From XYA12-FULL-58-9 sp001798605 (lineage in GTDB: Bacteria > Myxococcota > XYA12-FULL-58-9): a stretch of DNA of 25,099 nucleotides. The notes beneath the pieces were generated by a model. That model did no database searches, had not been told where the DNA came from, and saw nothing but the letters and a program-made list of their open reading frames with translations. The stretch covers positions 1-25,099 of the forward strand of contig DAINMX010000077.1 in NCBI GenBank assembly GCA_036736205.1. Reading direction: 5' to 3'. Shown here piece by piece: positions 15,401 through 22,883 of the stretch (position 1 is its first letter; the number at the start of each line of letters is the position of its first letter). The position numbers and the translations under genes were made by a program.

Positions 15401-16831
15401 AATATCCGAATTGATGAAGGCCGAGCAATGCTCGCCAAACTTCAGGGGCCGCTTTGAGTTGAGGGCAATGGGTCCGATGTCCTGAGCGGCCTTGATGTTG
15501 AGATCCCCGGCCGCCGACTCCTCGAGGAACGAACCCGTCCCTGCAGAGCAGGCCTCGTTCATCGCGTAGTCTATGGGTACACCATTGTTGATGAGAACGT
15601 ACTTGGCGTCCTGCCCACCGATCTCAAAGATGGTGTCAACCTTCGACTGGAAAAATGTTGTCCCGACGGTGTGGGCAATGATCTCGTTATAGACCGCCGG
15701 TGTCTCCAAGAAGACGCCGAGAAGCTCCCGAGAAGAACCGGTGGTCGCCGCCAGAGTGATACGTGGTTCGGCGCCGTCGAGCTGGGTTTGCACCTTGCGC
15801 AGACAGTTCTTCACCGCCGCGATCGGGTCGCCGTGGGTGCGACCGTAGTGCTCGGCAACGATCTCCAAGGTGGCACGGTTGACCAATGCGACTTTGGTGG
15901 TGGTGGAGCCACCGTCGACACCAAGAACGTACTCGGCATCGGGATCGAAAAGACCGCGCCGTGACGGAACGTAGTTGACCTTGTCACGCACCTGCTCAAA
16001 GCTGTCGAAACTCTTGAACCCTAGCTTGTTGCCCTCGGCGACCAGCGGTTGGCCTTCAGGCAAGTAACCGCCACAGTGGGCCGCTTCGTGGGCGGCACCA
16101 AAGGCTTCAAAGTAGGCGGCTTGCTCTGGCACCAACAGCTCAATCTGTGGCCACGCATCACGCAGGAACTGCACGAGAAAGCGATTCTGCGACACACCAC
16201 CGATGAGCACGACTTGGCCAGTCTTGATCTTGGCCTTGGTCAAGAATTCCGACACCTTGTCACTCATCACCTTGGACAAGGACAAGGCGATGTCACCGGT
16301 TGTGGCTTCGCCCTTGTTGAGACGATGCGTGCAATCAGACTTCATGAACACTGAGCAACGCGCACTCAATGAATGGACCGTCGCACCACGGGCAACCTTC
16401 TCGAGGTCTTCAATGCGGAGGTCCATGCGACCGAGCTGCTGCTTGAAAAACTCACCCGTGCCCGACGCACACTTGTTGCCAGAATACGTCGAGACAATGC
16501 GGCCGTGATTGTCGAGAACATAGACGACGAGGTCCTCGCCCCCCATCGACACCACCGCTCGTGGCTGCAACGACAATGCGGCGAGTCCCCGCTCCACCGC
16601 AACGGGCGCAATGATCTCAGGCAAGCGCAGGCGATGCCGGCCTTCGGCACCGGTCACAACACCGCGAATACCGTTGGCAGCGATTCCCATGTCGTCGCAC
16701 AACTTGTTTACCGCCACATCGAGGTTCCCCTCGTGTGCCAACACACCAAAAGCCTCGCCCGCATCGTCAAGCCGACAAACTTTGACGTTGGTGGAGCCAA
16801 CGTCGATTCCGAGCAAACCATGCTGGTCCAT
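12458..16831 (-). CDS. Giant acyl-CoA dehydratase activase-related protein (two ATPase domains)
   Basis: A 1457-residue protein of the BadF/BadG/BcrA/HgdC activase group. These ASKHA-fold iron-sulfur ATPases drive electrons into 2-hydroxyacyl-CoA dehydratases or benzoyl-CoA reductases. Activase domain 1 (1-260) has GIDVGSTNVK and Cys C121 (KCASGTGEF) and C159. Domain 2 (300-560) has GVDGGSTTTK, C428 (EACSAGTGSFLEE) and C469 (GEHCSAF). In HgdC such cysteines hold a bridging [4Fe-4S] cluster. Next is a DUF2229-like region with C-x2-C-x3-C (590-597) and C615, then a long domain resembling the dehydratase subunit fold (LYVALLGRPYNAFTRDANMG), ending NCATCGSGCAQPRR. ATG 16831 is preceded by AGGAGG 11 bases upstream; an upstream ATG at 16930 is less likely. 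No separate dehydratase genes are nearby. The long fused form occurs in anaerobes and deltaproteobacteria; its substrate is unknown. Confidence 0.85.
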   Translation of the reverse strand: MDQHGLLGIDVGSTNVKVCRLDDAGEAFGVLAHEGNLDVAVNKLCDDMGIAANGIRGVVTGAEGRHRLRLPEIIAPVAVERGLAALSLQPRAVVSMGGEDLVVYVLDNHGRIVSTYSGNKCASGTGEFFKQQLGRMDLRIEDLEKVARGATVHSLSARCSVFMKSDCTHRLNKGEATTGDIALSLSKVMSDKVSEFLTKAKIKTGQVVLIGGVSQNRFLVQFLRDAWPQIELLVPEQAAYFEAFGAAHEAAHCGGYLPEGQPLVAEGNKLGFKSFDSFEQVRDKVNYVPSRRGLFDPDAEYVLGVDGGSTTTKVALVNRATLEIVAEHYGRTHGDPIAAVKNCLRKVQTQLDGAEPRITLAATTGSSRELLGVFLETPAVYNEIIAHTVGTTFFQSKVDTIFEIGGQDAKYVLINNGVPIDYAMNEACSAGTGSFLEESAAGDLNIKAAQDIGPIALNSKRPLKFGEHCSAFINSDIRKAITQGARQEDIVAGLVFSIVANYLNRVVGNRKIGEHIVLQGGVAKNEAVPLAFAHMTGKTITVPPDPELMGCFGVARLAVQKLDDGLLKAGSWSIATLLGEEITYGKSFTCKACDNSCNIRRLNVGGHRYPFGGRCSLYTNMRKKRATNDDSIRDLTVVRTQMMFEEHAPKPGSLTVRTDKVVGVPVAFSVHSLWPLYSWYFHALGVRTVLSEKVSAEGIARQESNYCFPVEIAHGAVQDLLDRGVDYLFLPHFRDMPSEEEAPVHACVCPLTQGLPFLIRQAFGLDDAKILRPLVSFNHGWDASRPAFEELALQLGFTRGEGARAYGLGVAAYQEFLRAYRKKGQEVLAEIRANPDTLYVALLGRPYNAFTRDANMGIPRKITSQGVTVVPFDMIYDPESEIFSNNYWYYGQQDMKAVNRVKEIPNLYLTWISNFSCAPDSFLLHYVRWMMGQKPYLVLEIDSHTADAGLDTRVEAFLDIVESYRRHVKPIKEKPFQRRYDIVAKKEFCDVVDNLTGERIDIRDPRVTLVWPSMGQYSVEAVQTAATKQGIRSVHLPLPDVHSTQLARTVASGKECIPSLLVLGSILKFFAEHPPNRADEIFVVFVPSTLGPCRTGQYHVLYERLFDEMGWKNITQLVCGAENSYREMGPMFTRDVWRALVLGDFFTDARVGIKLLAKDVEAGLATHARVWARVRRALGLSAKALMAELAKATAELAAIPRWRTLEDVKKVLIVGEIYVRRDDFSVEEIVEFLISKGVYPKVSGTTEWLSYTDYARHYLMRDRRKRDGMLKWVREGGLLEEAWFYVEELWKGSVEHKIALLFASTGLCVEVPTDIDRIIDESKNVFVTPDIESEATISPAVAAAAMKEGFSGVAIIAPFGCLIGRLAEGVYAPWAKSRGYPVIALENDGQRYPPNIIARMEVFAHNVLRFEPDRAVLPSERDDAVVSPILWHHGPSSAEIHVDNCATCGSGCAQPRR

Positions 16832-16998
16832 GGGCGGTGATGCCTCCTGTACGGGTGAATCCACGTACACCCCAAAGAGGGGGGTGACGGACATTCCATC
16901 AACAGCCGCAAGGCGGGCGTTGTAGCCCAATCAATCGCCTTTTCAAAGCGGATAGCGACGTTCACATAACGCAAAGCAGCAATCGTTGCCCGACTCAC

Positions 16999-17028
16999 CT
17001 GTCACGCCGACCTGGTTTCGGGGATAAT
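16999..17028 (+). promoter_or_regulatory. Candidate sigma70-type promoter for the YhhN gene
   Basis: CTGTCA (16999-17004) and GATAAT (17023-17028) are 18 bases apart, with 4 of 6 and 5 of 6 consensus matches. Transcription would start near 17035, essentially at ATG 17036, so the mRNA could be leaderless. The nearer ATG at 17027 lies inside the -10 box and would not be transcribed from this promoter. Confidence 0.4.
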
Positions 17029-17035
17029 GCCGCGC

Positions 17036-17677
17036 ATGGACGCCCCCCAATTCTGGGCGCTGGCCGTGGGAGCCTGCTCCGTCTTGGCAATTCTCGGCAA
17101 GCACCCGAGCCGAATGCCATTGCATTGGGGGTGCAAACCCCTGCCGGTCCTATTGCTCATCACCGCCGTTTGCTTGTATGCACCGCCGGCTCCGACCACG
17201 ACGTGGATTGTCATCGCCCTTGGATGGTCACTGGTGGGCGATGTGGTCCTCATGTTGCCCCAACGTTTCTTTGTCTTGGGCCTCTTGGCGTTTCTCTTGG
17301 GGCTCGTCTCCTACACAATTGGATTTTCCCTGAACGGCGGTTTCACCCCAATGCAACTTGGATGGCTCGCCATCCCCGGGGTACCAGCATTATGGGTGCT
17401 GCGCACTCTTTGGCCGCACATTGGCAAGTTGCGCGGCCCAATAACCTTCTATGTCATCACCATGGCGGTGATGGTGTGGCGAATCCTGGCAAGATGGGAC
17501 GCACCCGATGTCTCCACCGCTTCTTGGTTGTGGGCAACAATCGGCGGTGCCTGTTTCATGACCTCTGACAGCCTGTTGGCGCTGCGGCGCTTCGCCAAGA
17601 TTGCGGTGCCCTATCCCCTTGAGCTCGGTCCATATTTCGCGGCGCAGTGGTGTTTGGCCGCTGCAGTCTGGAGCTAA
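17036..17677 (+). CDS. YhhN-family membrane protein (lysoplasmalogenase-like)
   Basis: A 213-residue protein with about seven to eight hydrophobic helices and the YhhN signature: KPLPVLLL, ALGWSLVGDVVLMLP, FFVLGLLAFLLGLVSYTIGF, GPITFYVITMAVMVWR, GGACFMTSDSLLALRRF and a final helix YFAAQWCLAAAVW. The conserved Asp residues in GDVVLM and SDSLLA are candidate catalytic residues. TMEM86-type members hydrolyse the vinyl-ether bond of lysoplasmalogens at the inner membrane; the bacterial substrate here is inference. I prefer ATG 17036 to ATG 17027 because a -10 box overlaps the latter. The stop is 6 bases before the next ATG, so the two genes form an operon. Confidence 0.85.
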   Translation: MDAPQFWALAVGACSVLAILGKHPSRMPLHWGCKPLPVLLLITAVCLYAPPAPTTTWIVIALGWSLVGDVVLMLPQRFFVLGLLAFLLGLVSYTIGFSLNGGFTPMQLGWLAIPGVPALWVLRTLWPHIGKLRGPITFYVITMAVMVWRILARWDAPDVSTASWLWATIGGACFMTSDSLLALRRFAKIAVPYPLELGPYFAAQWCLAAAVWS

Positions 17678-17683
17678 CAAACC

Positions 17684-18073
17684 ATGTGGAAGTATCTCAA
17701 GCTACACGAAGCCTTCATAAGAGGTGCCCTCGCAGGTGACCACGGCAGCATCTGTTGGCCAGAGCTGTACGAATTTCACGCCGAGCAAATCCGATACATG
17801 CAACATGAGCGCCTCGTCCATCTGCTGGTAACCCTCTTCGTTGCGGTCTTTTGGATGATGACCCTTGGTTTCGTGTTTGGCCAACGAACGATTGCCGGAC
17901 TCGCCGCCGTGGCCCTGTTGTTGGTGCTGCTCGTGGCCTATTTGATTCACTACTTCCGCATGGAGAATGGGATCCAACGCTGGTACCACTTACAAAACCG
18001 CATCACCGAGAAAATGGGCAAGACCGGTGCCTGCTATGAGGGTAACAAGGTCGAGTCACACCTGCCCCGTTAG
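17684..18073 (+). CDS. Small membrane protein of unknown function
   Basis: A 129-residue protein with an amphipathic N-terminal helix (HEAFIRGALAGDHG, then YEFHAEQIRYMQHERLVHLL), two adjacent transmembrane helices (about 47-66, LLVTLFVAVFWMMTLGFVF, and 71-88, AGLAAVALLLVLLVAYLI), and a basic cytoplasmic tail (HYFRMENGIQRWYHLQNRI). This is the pattern of uncharacterised two-helix inner-membrane proteins. The start lies 6 bases after the YhhN stop, so the genes are likely co-transcribed and may be functionally linked. No catalytic motif is evident. Confidence 0.65.
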   Translation: MWKYLKLHEAFIRGALAGDHGSICWPELYEFHAEQIRYMQHERLVHLLVTLFVAVFWMMTLGFVFGQRTIAGLAAVALLLVLLVAYLIHYFRMENGIQRWYHLQNRITEKMGKTGACYEGNKVESHLPR

Positions 18074-18141
18074 CTTCGTGACAGGGGTCGGTTGCTGGCG
18101 GAAAACTTGCGCAATGACCGATCTGTACTAGCCTCGTCGCT

Positions 18142-18852
18142 ATGTCAGTCGTCATGGGTGTGCACCCCGGGGGTCGCAGCAGTTTTGCCATATGCGGCCT
18201 GTTCTGGTCCGGCAGATTGCCGGCCCTTTTCTTTTCTTCCCGTTCCTACTCGTGCGTCCAGGAAGTCCTCGACAATATTGTTGGGGTTTCGGGCGAATGG
18301 GGGCAAATCGTTGGTATTGCCGTGGACGCCCCGCTCACCTGGTCAGCCACGAGCAGCGGCATGCGTGGATGCGACAAGAAGCTGCGTGCCCATGTTCCGA
18401 CATGGGTTCCCAATAGCTGGGTGCGCGCTCCCAACGCACAACCGGGTGCCGCTACGATCCAGGGTCCCGCTCTGGTGTGGAGTCTCGCACACGAGGCCAA
18501 GCGTGGTCTGTTGGAGCTGCCATTTTTCTACGAAGGCCATGCACGGGCGTCACTCGCGCTCATTGCTCCCGACCTTCGGGAAGCCGTGCTCGGGTATAGG
18601 AAGCGCGGGGTGGACGCTCCAACCCGACGCAAATATGCTCACCGTCTGGTCGAGCGAACCATCGAATCAGGTATCGTCAGACTCGAAGCACCTCGCCCAA
18701 CCACCGCTGGCGAGCTGGATGCACTCATTTGTGCGGTCACCGCTCTGGGCACCGTCCATCCAGAATCCGGGTTGGTGATCCGGGAGCTCACGGGGGACAT
18801 CATTCGCCCGGTCGGCAAACGTTCCCTCCACATCATCGACGCCTTGCCCTGA
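18142..18852 (+). CDS. DUF429-family protein (RNase H-like fold)
   Basis: A 236-residue protein with the DUF429 pattern: N-terminal GVHPGGRSSFAICGL, where the family usually has GVDxxxxxWxxA; the acidic core strand IVGIAVDAPLTW with D62; the GMRGCDKKLR segment; and the C-terminal DALICAVTAL helix. The fold is predicted to be RNase H-like, with acidic residues expected to bind metal, but no activity is established for the family. The first acidic position appears as His in GVHPGG, which could weaken metal binding. The ATG at 18142 has no clear Shine-Dalgarno. It lies 68 bases after the small membrane gene on the same strand. Confidence 0.7.
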   Translation: MSVVMGVHPGGRSSFAICGLFWSGRLPALFFSSRSYSCVQEVLDNIVGVSGEWGQIVGIAVDAPLTWSATSSGMRGCDKKLRAHVPTWVPNSWVRAPNAQPGAATIQGPALVWSLAHEAKRGLLELPFFYEGHARASLALIAPDLREAVLGYRKRGVDAPTRRKYAHRLVERTIESGIVRLEAPRPTTAGELDALICAVTALGTVHPESGLVIRELTGDIIRPVGKRSLHIIDALP

Positions 18853-18872
18853 CCGCCGAACGCATTTTCCCC

Positions 18873-18922
18873 TTGCGATTTCCATAGGTTTGGGACATTA
18901 TTGATTGGTCGGCCAATTCAAT
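18873..18922 (+). promoter_or_regulatory. Promoter and candidate operator of the TetR gene
   Basis: TTGCGA (18873-18878) and CATTAT (18896-18901) are separated by 17 bases and form a plausible promoter. Directly downstream is an inverted repeat, ATTGATTGG (18900-18908), TCGG, CCAATTCAAT (18913-18922), with a perfect ATTGG/CCAAT core. It covers the expected transcription start and ends 11 bases before the ATG at 18934. The position and size are typical of a TetR autoregulatory operator. Confidence 0.55.
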
Positions 18923-18933
18923 CGAGGTGCACC

Positions 18934-19572
18934 ATGGCTCGAAAACCGGGACAAACACGAGAAGCAACCCGCGCTGCCATCATCGCCGCCAGCGAGCGGG
19001 TTTTCACATCCGAGGGATTCGCTGGGGCATCATTGTCCATGATTGCAAAGGAGGCTGGAATCACCAAGAGCCTTATCCATTACCACTTCACCTCAAAAGA
19101 GGCCTTGTGGCAGGAAATCAAGGAGAGCAGGTTCGCAGATTTCGCGCTGGCCCAGGACAAGATCTTTGCCATGGGCGGGCCTGCCCGCGAGTTCTTGACC
19201 AATTGCTTCACCACGTATTTCGAGTTCCTCCGCGACCACCCGGAGTTCTTGCGACTGATGTGGTGGATGCAGGCTGAATATGGCCAGTCTCTTCACCCCG
19301 GCCTTGATACAAAAGTCGGCGAAACCATGCGCGGCTTGGTGGACCGGGGTATCGAAGCGACCCGCGAGCTACAGAAGAATGGCGATATCCGTCAAGACCT
19401 CGAGGCTCGTTTCATCTTTGCTGCCTTTCTCGGGCTTCTGCGCCACTGGTTTGTGGCGCGACAGGATTTTCGCTTGTCCGAAGAAGGCGAGGAACAAAGA
19501 GAAACGGATGAACGCTACCTCGCCAATACCATCTCCATTTTCCTCGATGGAGTCATGGTCAAGCGGATCTGA
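18934..19572 (+). CDS. TetR-family transcriptional regulator
   Basis: A 212-residue regulator with a canonical TetR HTH: TRAAIIAASERVFTSEGFAG, ASLSMIAKEAGITKSLIHYH, FTSKEALWQEIKES. The remainder is the helical effector and dimer domain (FLTNCFTTYFEFLRDHPEFL, RLMWWMQAEYG). I chose ATG 18934 (MARKPGQTREATR) because GAGGTG lies just upstream and the operator occupies the upstream bases; the ATT-initiated reading from 18901 would run through the operator. Its target is likely itself and an unlinked gene set. It shares the KxLIHYHFxxKxAL core with the TetR at 11776. The 3' end overlaps the convergent diguanylate cyclase gene by 14 bases. Confidence 0.88.
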   Translation: MARKPGQTREATRAAIIAASERVFTSEGFAGASLSMIAKEAGITKSLIHYHFTSKEALWQEIKESRFADFALAQDKIFAMGGPAREFLTNCFTTYFEFLRDHPEFLRLMWWMQAEYGQSLHPGLDTKVGETMRGLVDRGIEATRELQKNGDIRQDLEARFIFAAFLGLLRHWFVARQDFRLSEEGEEQRETDERYLANTISIFLDGVMVKRI

Positions 19573-20584
19573 ATCCCACTGGCGACCGAGCGACACTCGG
19601 CCCATCAGAATGCCGTTTCGGGGTGATGTTCGAATCCACGGAACGCAGACCCTGTGGGCTCACCACCACACGATTTCGTCCCCCCGCCTTTGCTTCGTAC
19701 AGAGCGGCATCTGCGGTGCGAACCAGGCCGTAGGGATCCGCGGCACCTAGGTGCTGGTTGGACGACACCCCGAGGCTGGCCGTGACGCCGCCGCAACCGC
19801 AACTGCTCGTCGCAACCGCAAGCCGTTGACGCAACCGCTCGGCGACGAGCCGCGCTTGTTCCGCATTGGTGTGCGGCATGATGATGGCAAACTCTTCTCC
19901 ACCATAGCGACCGATGGTGTCGCACCGGCGCAGCTCACCCATGAGGAACTGACCAAGGACTGACAACACTTCGTCGCCGGCCTGGTGACCATAGGTGTCA
20001 TTGACGTCCTTGAAGTGATCGATGTCGAGCATGATCAATGAAACAATGATGCCATACCGTTGTGCGCGGGACAGCTCGAGGTCGAGTTGCTCCATCAAGT
20101 GGCGTCGATTGCTTACGCCCGTCAGCGCGTCGACGCGGCACAGTCGTTCGAGCTCGACGTTTTGCTGGCGCAGTTGCTCCTGGGCGTTCTTGAGCTTGAG
20201 TTGCACCTGCACACGCGCGAGCAACTCACCGCTGTCGAATGGTTTGGTTAGATAGTCGCTCGCACCACGCCGCAAACCCTCGATCTTGTTCTGGGCTTCG
20301 GCCCGCGCCGTCAACATGATCACAGGGATTCTTTCGAGCGGCACAGACGCAGCACCGCGCGCGGCGAGAAAGCCAAAACCGTTGAGCTCGGGCATCTCTA
20401 AATCACAGAGGACCAGATCGATTAGCTCGTGATTCTCGAGTAACAGGCGCAGACCCGTGGCACCATCCGCGGCGGTGAGGTATTCATCAAAACAATCATG
20501 CTCACGCATAAATTCCAGCACTCGCTGCCGCACAGAGAGTGAGTCATCAATGACCAACAACTTCCGACCCCGCTCTGACATCAT
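19559..20584 (-). CDS. Response regulator with GGDEF domain (diguanylate cyclase, PleD-like)
   Basis: A 341-residue cytoplasmic protein joining a receiver domain (about 6-125) to a diguanylate cyclase domain (about 150-310). The receiver has the acidic pair D13-D14, phospho-acceptor D61 (VLCDLEMP), T92 and K114 (LTKPFD). The GGDEF domain has the intact active site GGEEF (228-232) and the inhibitory RxxD site (R219 to D222) just before it, so product inhibition by cyclic di-GMP is expected. Phosphorylation by a histidine kinase would activate synthesis of cyclic di-GMP from two GTP. No kinase is encoded nearby, so the partner lies elsewhere. Two ATGs (20584, 20581) are possible; GGAGAG lies just upstream. 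Confidence 0.92.
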   Translation of the reverse strand: MMSERGRKLLVIDDSLSVRQRVLEFMREHDCFDEYLTAADGATGLRLLLENHELIDLVLCDLEMPELNGFGFLAARGAASVPLERIPVIMLTARAEAQNKIEGLRRGASDYLTKPFDSGELLARVQVQLKLKNAQEQLRQQNVELERLCRVDALTGVSNRRHLMEQLDLELSRAQRYGIIVSLIMLDIDHFKDVNDTYGHQAGDEVLSVLGQFLMGELRRCDTIGRYGGEEFAIIMPHTNAEQARLVAERLRQRLAVATSSCGCGGVTASLGVSSNQHLGAADPYGLVRTADAALYEAKAGGRNRVVVSPQGLRSVDSNITPKRHSDGPSVARSPVGFRSA

Positions 20585-20740
20585 GGTGCTCTCCTTGGCA
20601 AGCCCCGACGGTCACCCACCACGAATGTGCAAAGATCGATCCAAACTTGTTGGCAGATGGATGAAAAAACGTCAGCAATTCCTTGGTGATGCGATGAAGA
20701 AAACAGATACGAAACCACCCTGGGTAGGCAACACCCATGC

Positions 20741-20806
20741 GGATGCCGGAGAGGCAGACCGGGGATGTCGGTGAGGCAAACCGGGGATGTCGGTGAGGCA
20801 GACCGG
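20741..20806. repeat. Three tandem copies of a 22-bp unit
   Basis: Three head-to-tail 22-bp copies lie at 20741-20762, 20763-20784 and 20785-20806. Each begins GGATG, has GAGGCA in the middle and ends ACCGG. Copy 1 differs from copy 3 at two positions (GCCGGA against GTCGGT) and copy 2 at one (GGCAAAC against GGCAGAC). They lie between the ends of thrS (3' side) and the diguanylate cyclase promoter region. No flanking terminator is seen, and the copies are adjacent without spacers, so this is not a CRISPR array. Confidence 0.85.
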
Positions 20807-20841
20807 CCGTCGCATCTCTGACGGCGCACGGCAGGGCCGAT

Positions 20842-22716
20842 CTACAAAGTCGGTTTGGGCGTGACCCGTTCCCGGATCTCCCTGAGGACGAGCAGAACAA
20901 AGTTGTCGAAGGACATCGTCTCTTTGTTCTGCTGATCGTGGTAGCGCCGGATGGTGACCATGTTGTCGGCGACTTCGCGCTCACCGAGAATGGCGAGCAT
21001 GGGGATCTTGCGGGTGGTGCCGTTTCGGATCTTTTTGTTGAACGATTCGTTCGAGTCATCTATTTCAACTCGGACGAAATTCGAGAAAAGTTTCTGCCGC
21101 AATTTTTCAGCGTACTCTAGGCTGTCGTCGCCAATTGGCAGAATTCGCACCTGCATCGGCGCAAGCCACAGAGGGAACGCGCCCGCGAAGTGCTCGGTGA
21201 GAAAAGCGATGAAGCGCTCGTGGGTGCCCAGGGGGGCGCGGTGTAGCACCCACGGGCGATGGGAATTGCCATCTTTGCCGATGTAAGTCAGATCGAAGCG
21301 ATCTTCCTGGGCTGCCATTGGATCGACCTGGTTGGTGCTCGCAGTCTCCTCACGGCCAATGACGTTCTTCACCTGCACGTCAATCTTGGGACCGTAGAAC
21401 GCGGCTTCCCCGCGCACAGCTTCGTATTTGAGACCGAGCTCTTCCATCGCCTCGACGCAGGCACTCTCCGCATCTTTCCAAAGGTCAGGACGGGGAATGT
21501 ACTTCGCCGAGTCCTCATCGGAGAGACTCAAGCGCATGTGCCAACTCTCAAAATGGAGCAACTTGTAATACCTGAGGTGCAGCTCCATCACCTTGATGAA
21601 CTCGGCCTTGACCTGTTCCCGAGGTACATAAAGATGCGCGTCGTTCATGCACATGCCGCGGACTCGGAGTAGGCCGGACAACTGCCCGGACTTTTCGTAG
21701 CGATAATTGTGTCCATATTCGGCAAATCGCAGTGGCAGCTCACGATAGCTGCGCGGGCGAGCGCGATAGATCATGTGATGAAACGGGCAATTCATCGGTT
21801 TGAGATAGAACGTTTCCCGCGAGGTCACCTCGCCGCTGTCGTTTTTCTCCTCGAGCACCATCGGCGGAAACATGCCGCTCTTGTAATAAGGGAGGTGACC
21901 CGACCGATAGAACAACTCCTCGCGGGTGATCTCAGGAGTGACGACTCGCTGGTAGCCATCCAGGAACTCGTACTCGCGAGCTAACTTTTCCAGCTCGTCG
22001 CGAATCACCGTGCCGTTGGGAAGCCACAGCGGCAGACCTTTGCCCACCTCTTCGTCGATATGGAAGATGTCAAGCTGGCTGCCAAGCTTGCGATGGTCCC
22101 TCTTGAGAGCTTCTTCGCGCAGCCGACTGAAGTTCTTGAGTTCTTCGTTGGTCTTGAATGCCAACCCGTAGATACGAGTGAGCATCTTGTTCTTCTCTGA
22201 ACCCTTCCAGTAGGCACCCGCGACCGAGTCGAGCTTGAATCCTTTGAACGGAATCTCGCCAGCATGCTCGACGTGGGGCCCCTCACAGACATCAACGAAC
22301 TCACCCGAGCGATAGAACGACACCTCGTTGATGCCGCGCTCTTTGAGGTCATTGAGAAGCTCGAGCTTGAAAGGCTGGTCGAGCTCTTTGACGCGGACGT
22401 AGGCCTCGTCGATAGACATGTCTTCGCGAACAAACGGGTCCTTCTTGTTGAGAAGCTTGCGCATCTGCTTTTCAATTGCCGGCAGAGCATCACTCGAAAT
22501 CTTCTCACCGAGATCGAAGTCATAGTAGAAGCCATTGTCGACAGGCGGACCGTAGCCGAGCTTGGTGCCTGGATAGATCTCCAACACCGCCGTCGCCATG
22601 ATGTGCGCCAACGAGTGGCGCATGCGATACAGCTCCAGCTCCTCGTCACTGAGATGTTTCACCTTCTCGGCAATCGCCCGTTCTTCCATCGTCTTCCTCT
22701 TCGCCTCAGTTGCCAT
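20842..22716 (-). CDS. thrS: Threonyl-tRNA synthetase without TGS domain
   Basis: A 624-residue class II synthetase charging tRNA-Thr in the cytoplasm. The editing domain has HSLAH (H34, H38) and CEGPH (C144, H148), matching the E. coli editing set. The catalytic core has motif 2 (RVRG, R351 and R353), motif 3 (LGTHERFIAF), and the zinc ligands C310 (KPMNCPFHH), H361 (NDAHLY) and H492 (VLHRAP), equal to E. coli C334, H385 and H511. An anticodon-binding domain follows (about 515-624). The usual N-terminal TGS domain of about 60 residues is absent; only some 25 charged residues precede the editing domain. Motifs are divergent: RGMCMNDAH for the usual RGFTQDDAH, and HRAPLGTHERF for HRAILGSxERF. 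ATG 22716 is preferred over 22773, which would add a non-conserved stretch. Confidence 0.93.
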   Translation of the reverse strand: MATEAKRKTMEERAIAEKVKHLSDEELELYRMRHSLAHIMATAVLEIYPGTKLGYGPPVDNGFYYDFDLGEKISSDALPAIEKQMRKLLNKKDPFVREDMSIDEAYVRVKELDQPFKLELLNDLKERGINEVSFYRSGEFVDVCEGPHVEHAGEIPFKGFKLDSVAGAYWKGSEKNKMLTRIYGLAFKTNEELKNFSRLREEALKRDHRKLGSQLDIFHIDEEVGKGLPLWLPNGTVIRDELEKLAREYEFLDGYQRVVTPEITREELFYRSGHLPYYKSGMFPPMVLEEKNDSGEVTSRETFYLKPMNCPFHHMIYRARPRSYRELPLRFAEYGHNYRYEKSGQLSGLLRVRGMCMNDAHLYVPREQVKAEFIKVMELHLRYYKLLHFESWHMRLSLSDEDSAKYIPRPDLWKDAESACVEAMEELGLKYEAVRGEAAFYGPKIDVQVKNVIGREETASTNQVDPMAAQEDRFDLTYIGKDGNSHRPWVLHRAPLGTHERFIAFLTEHFAGAFPLWLAPMQVRILPIGDDSLEYAEKLRQKLFSNFVRVEIDDSNESFNKKIRNGTTRKIPMLAILGEREVADNMVTIRRYHDQQNKETMSFDNFVLLVLREIRERVTPKPTL

Positions 22717-22820
22717 TGGCCCCCGTGACACTTCCGCCACAGAAGCAGGCCGCGAACCATACCACCGGTTCATTGCCGAGCAAGCACAGAAGTGTCACCG
22801 CCGTCGCCACTTGGCTTCAG

Positions 22821-22883
22821 TGCCCCAATGCCCCAATGCCCCAATGCCCCAATGCCCCAATGCCCCAATGCACAATGCCCCAA
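22821..22883. repeat. Octanucleotide tandem repeat between thrS and the PilZ gene
   Basis: Six perfect copies of TGCCCCAA occupy 22821-22868, followed by a 7-base degenerate copy (TGCACAA, 22869-22875) and one more perfect copy (22876-22883). The tract sits in the roughly 210-base divergent interval between the thrS start and the PilZ start. An 8-bp unit shifts any frame, so it is not a conserved coding tract. Its place in the regulatory interval means copy changes would alter spacing upstream of both genes. Confidence 0.92.

Noticed and set aside
20741..20806. CRISPR array
   Set aside because: The 22-bp copies are adjacent with no spacers, and no cas genes are present.
22821..22883. CRISPR or coding repeat
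   Set aside because: The 8-bp unit has no spacers and is not a multiple of three, so it is a simple tandem repeat.
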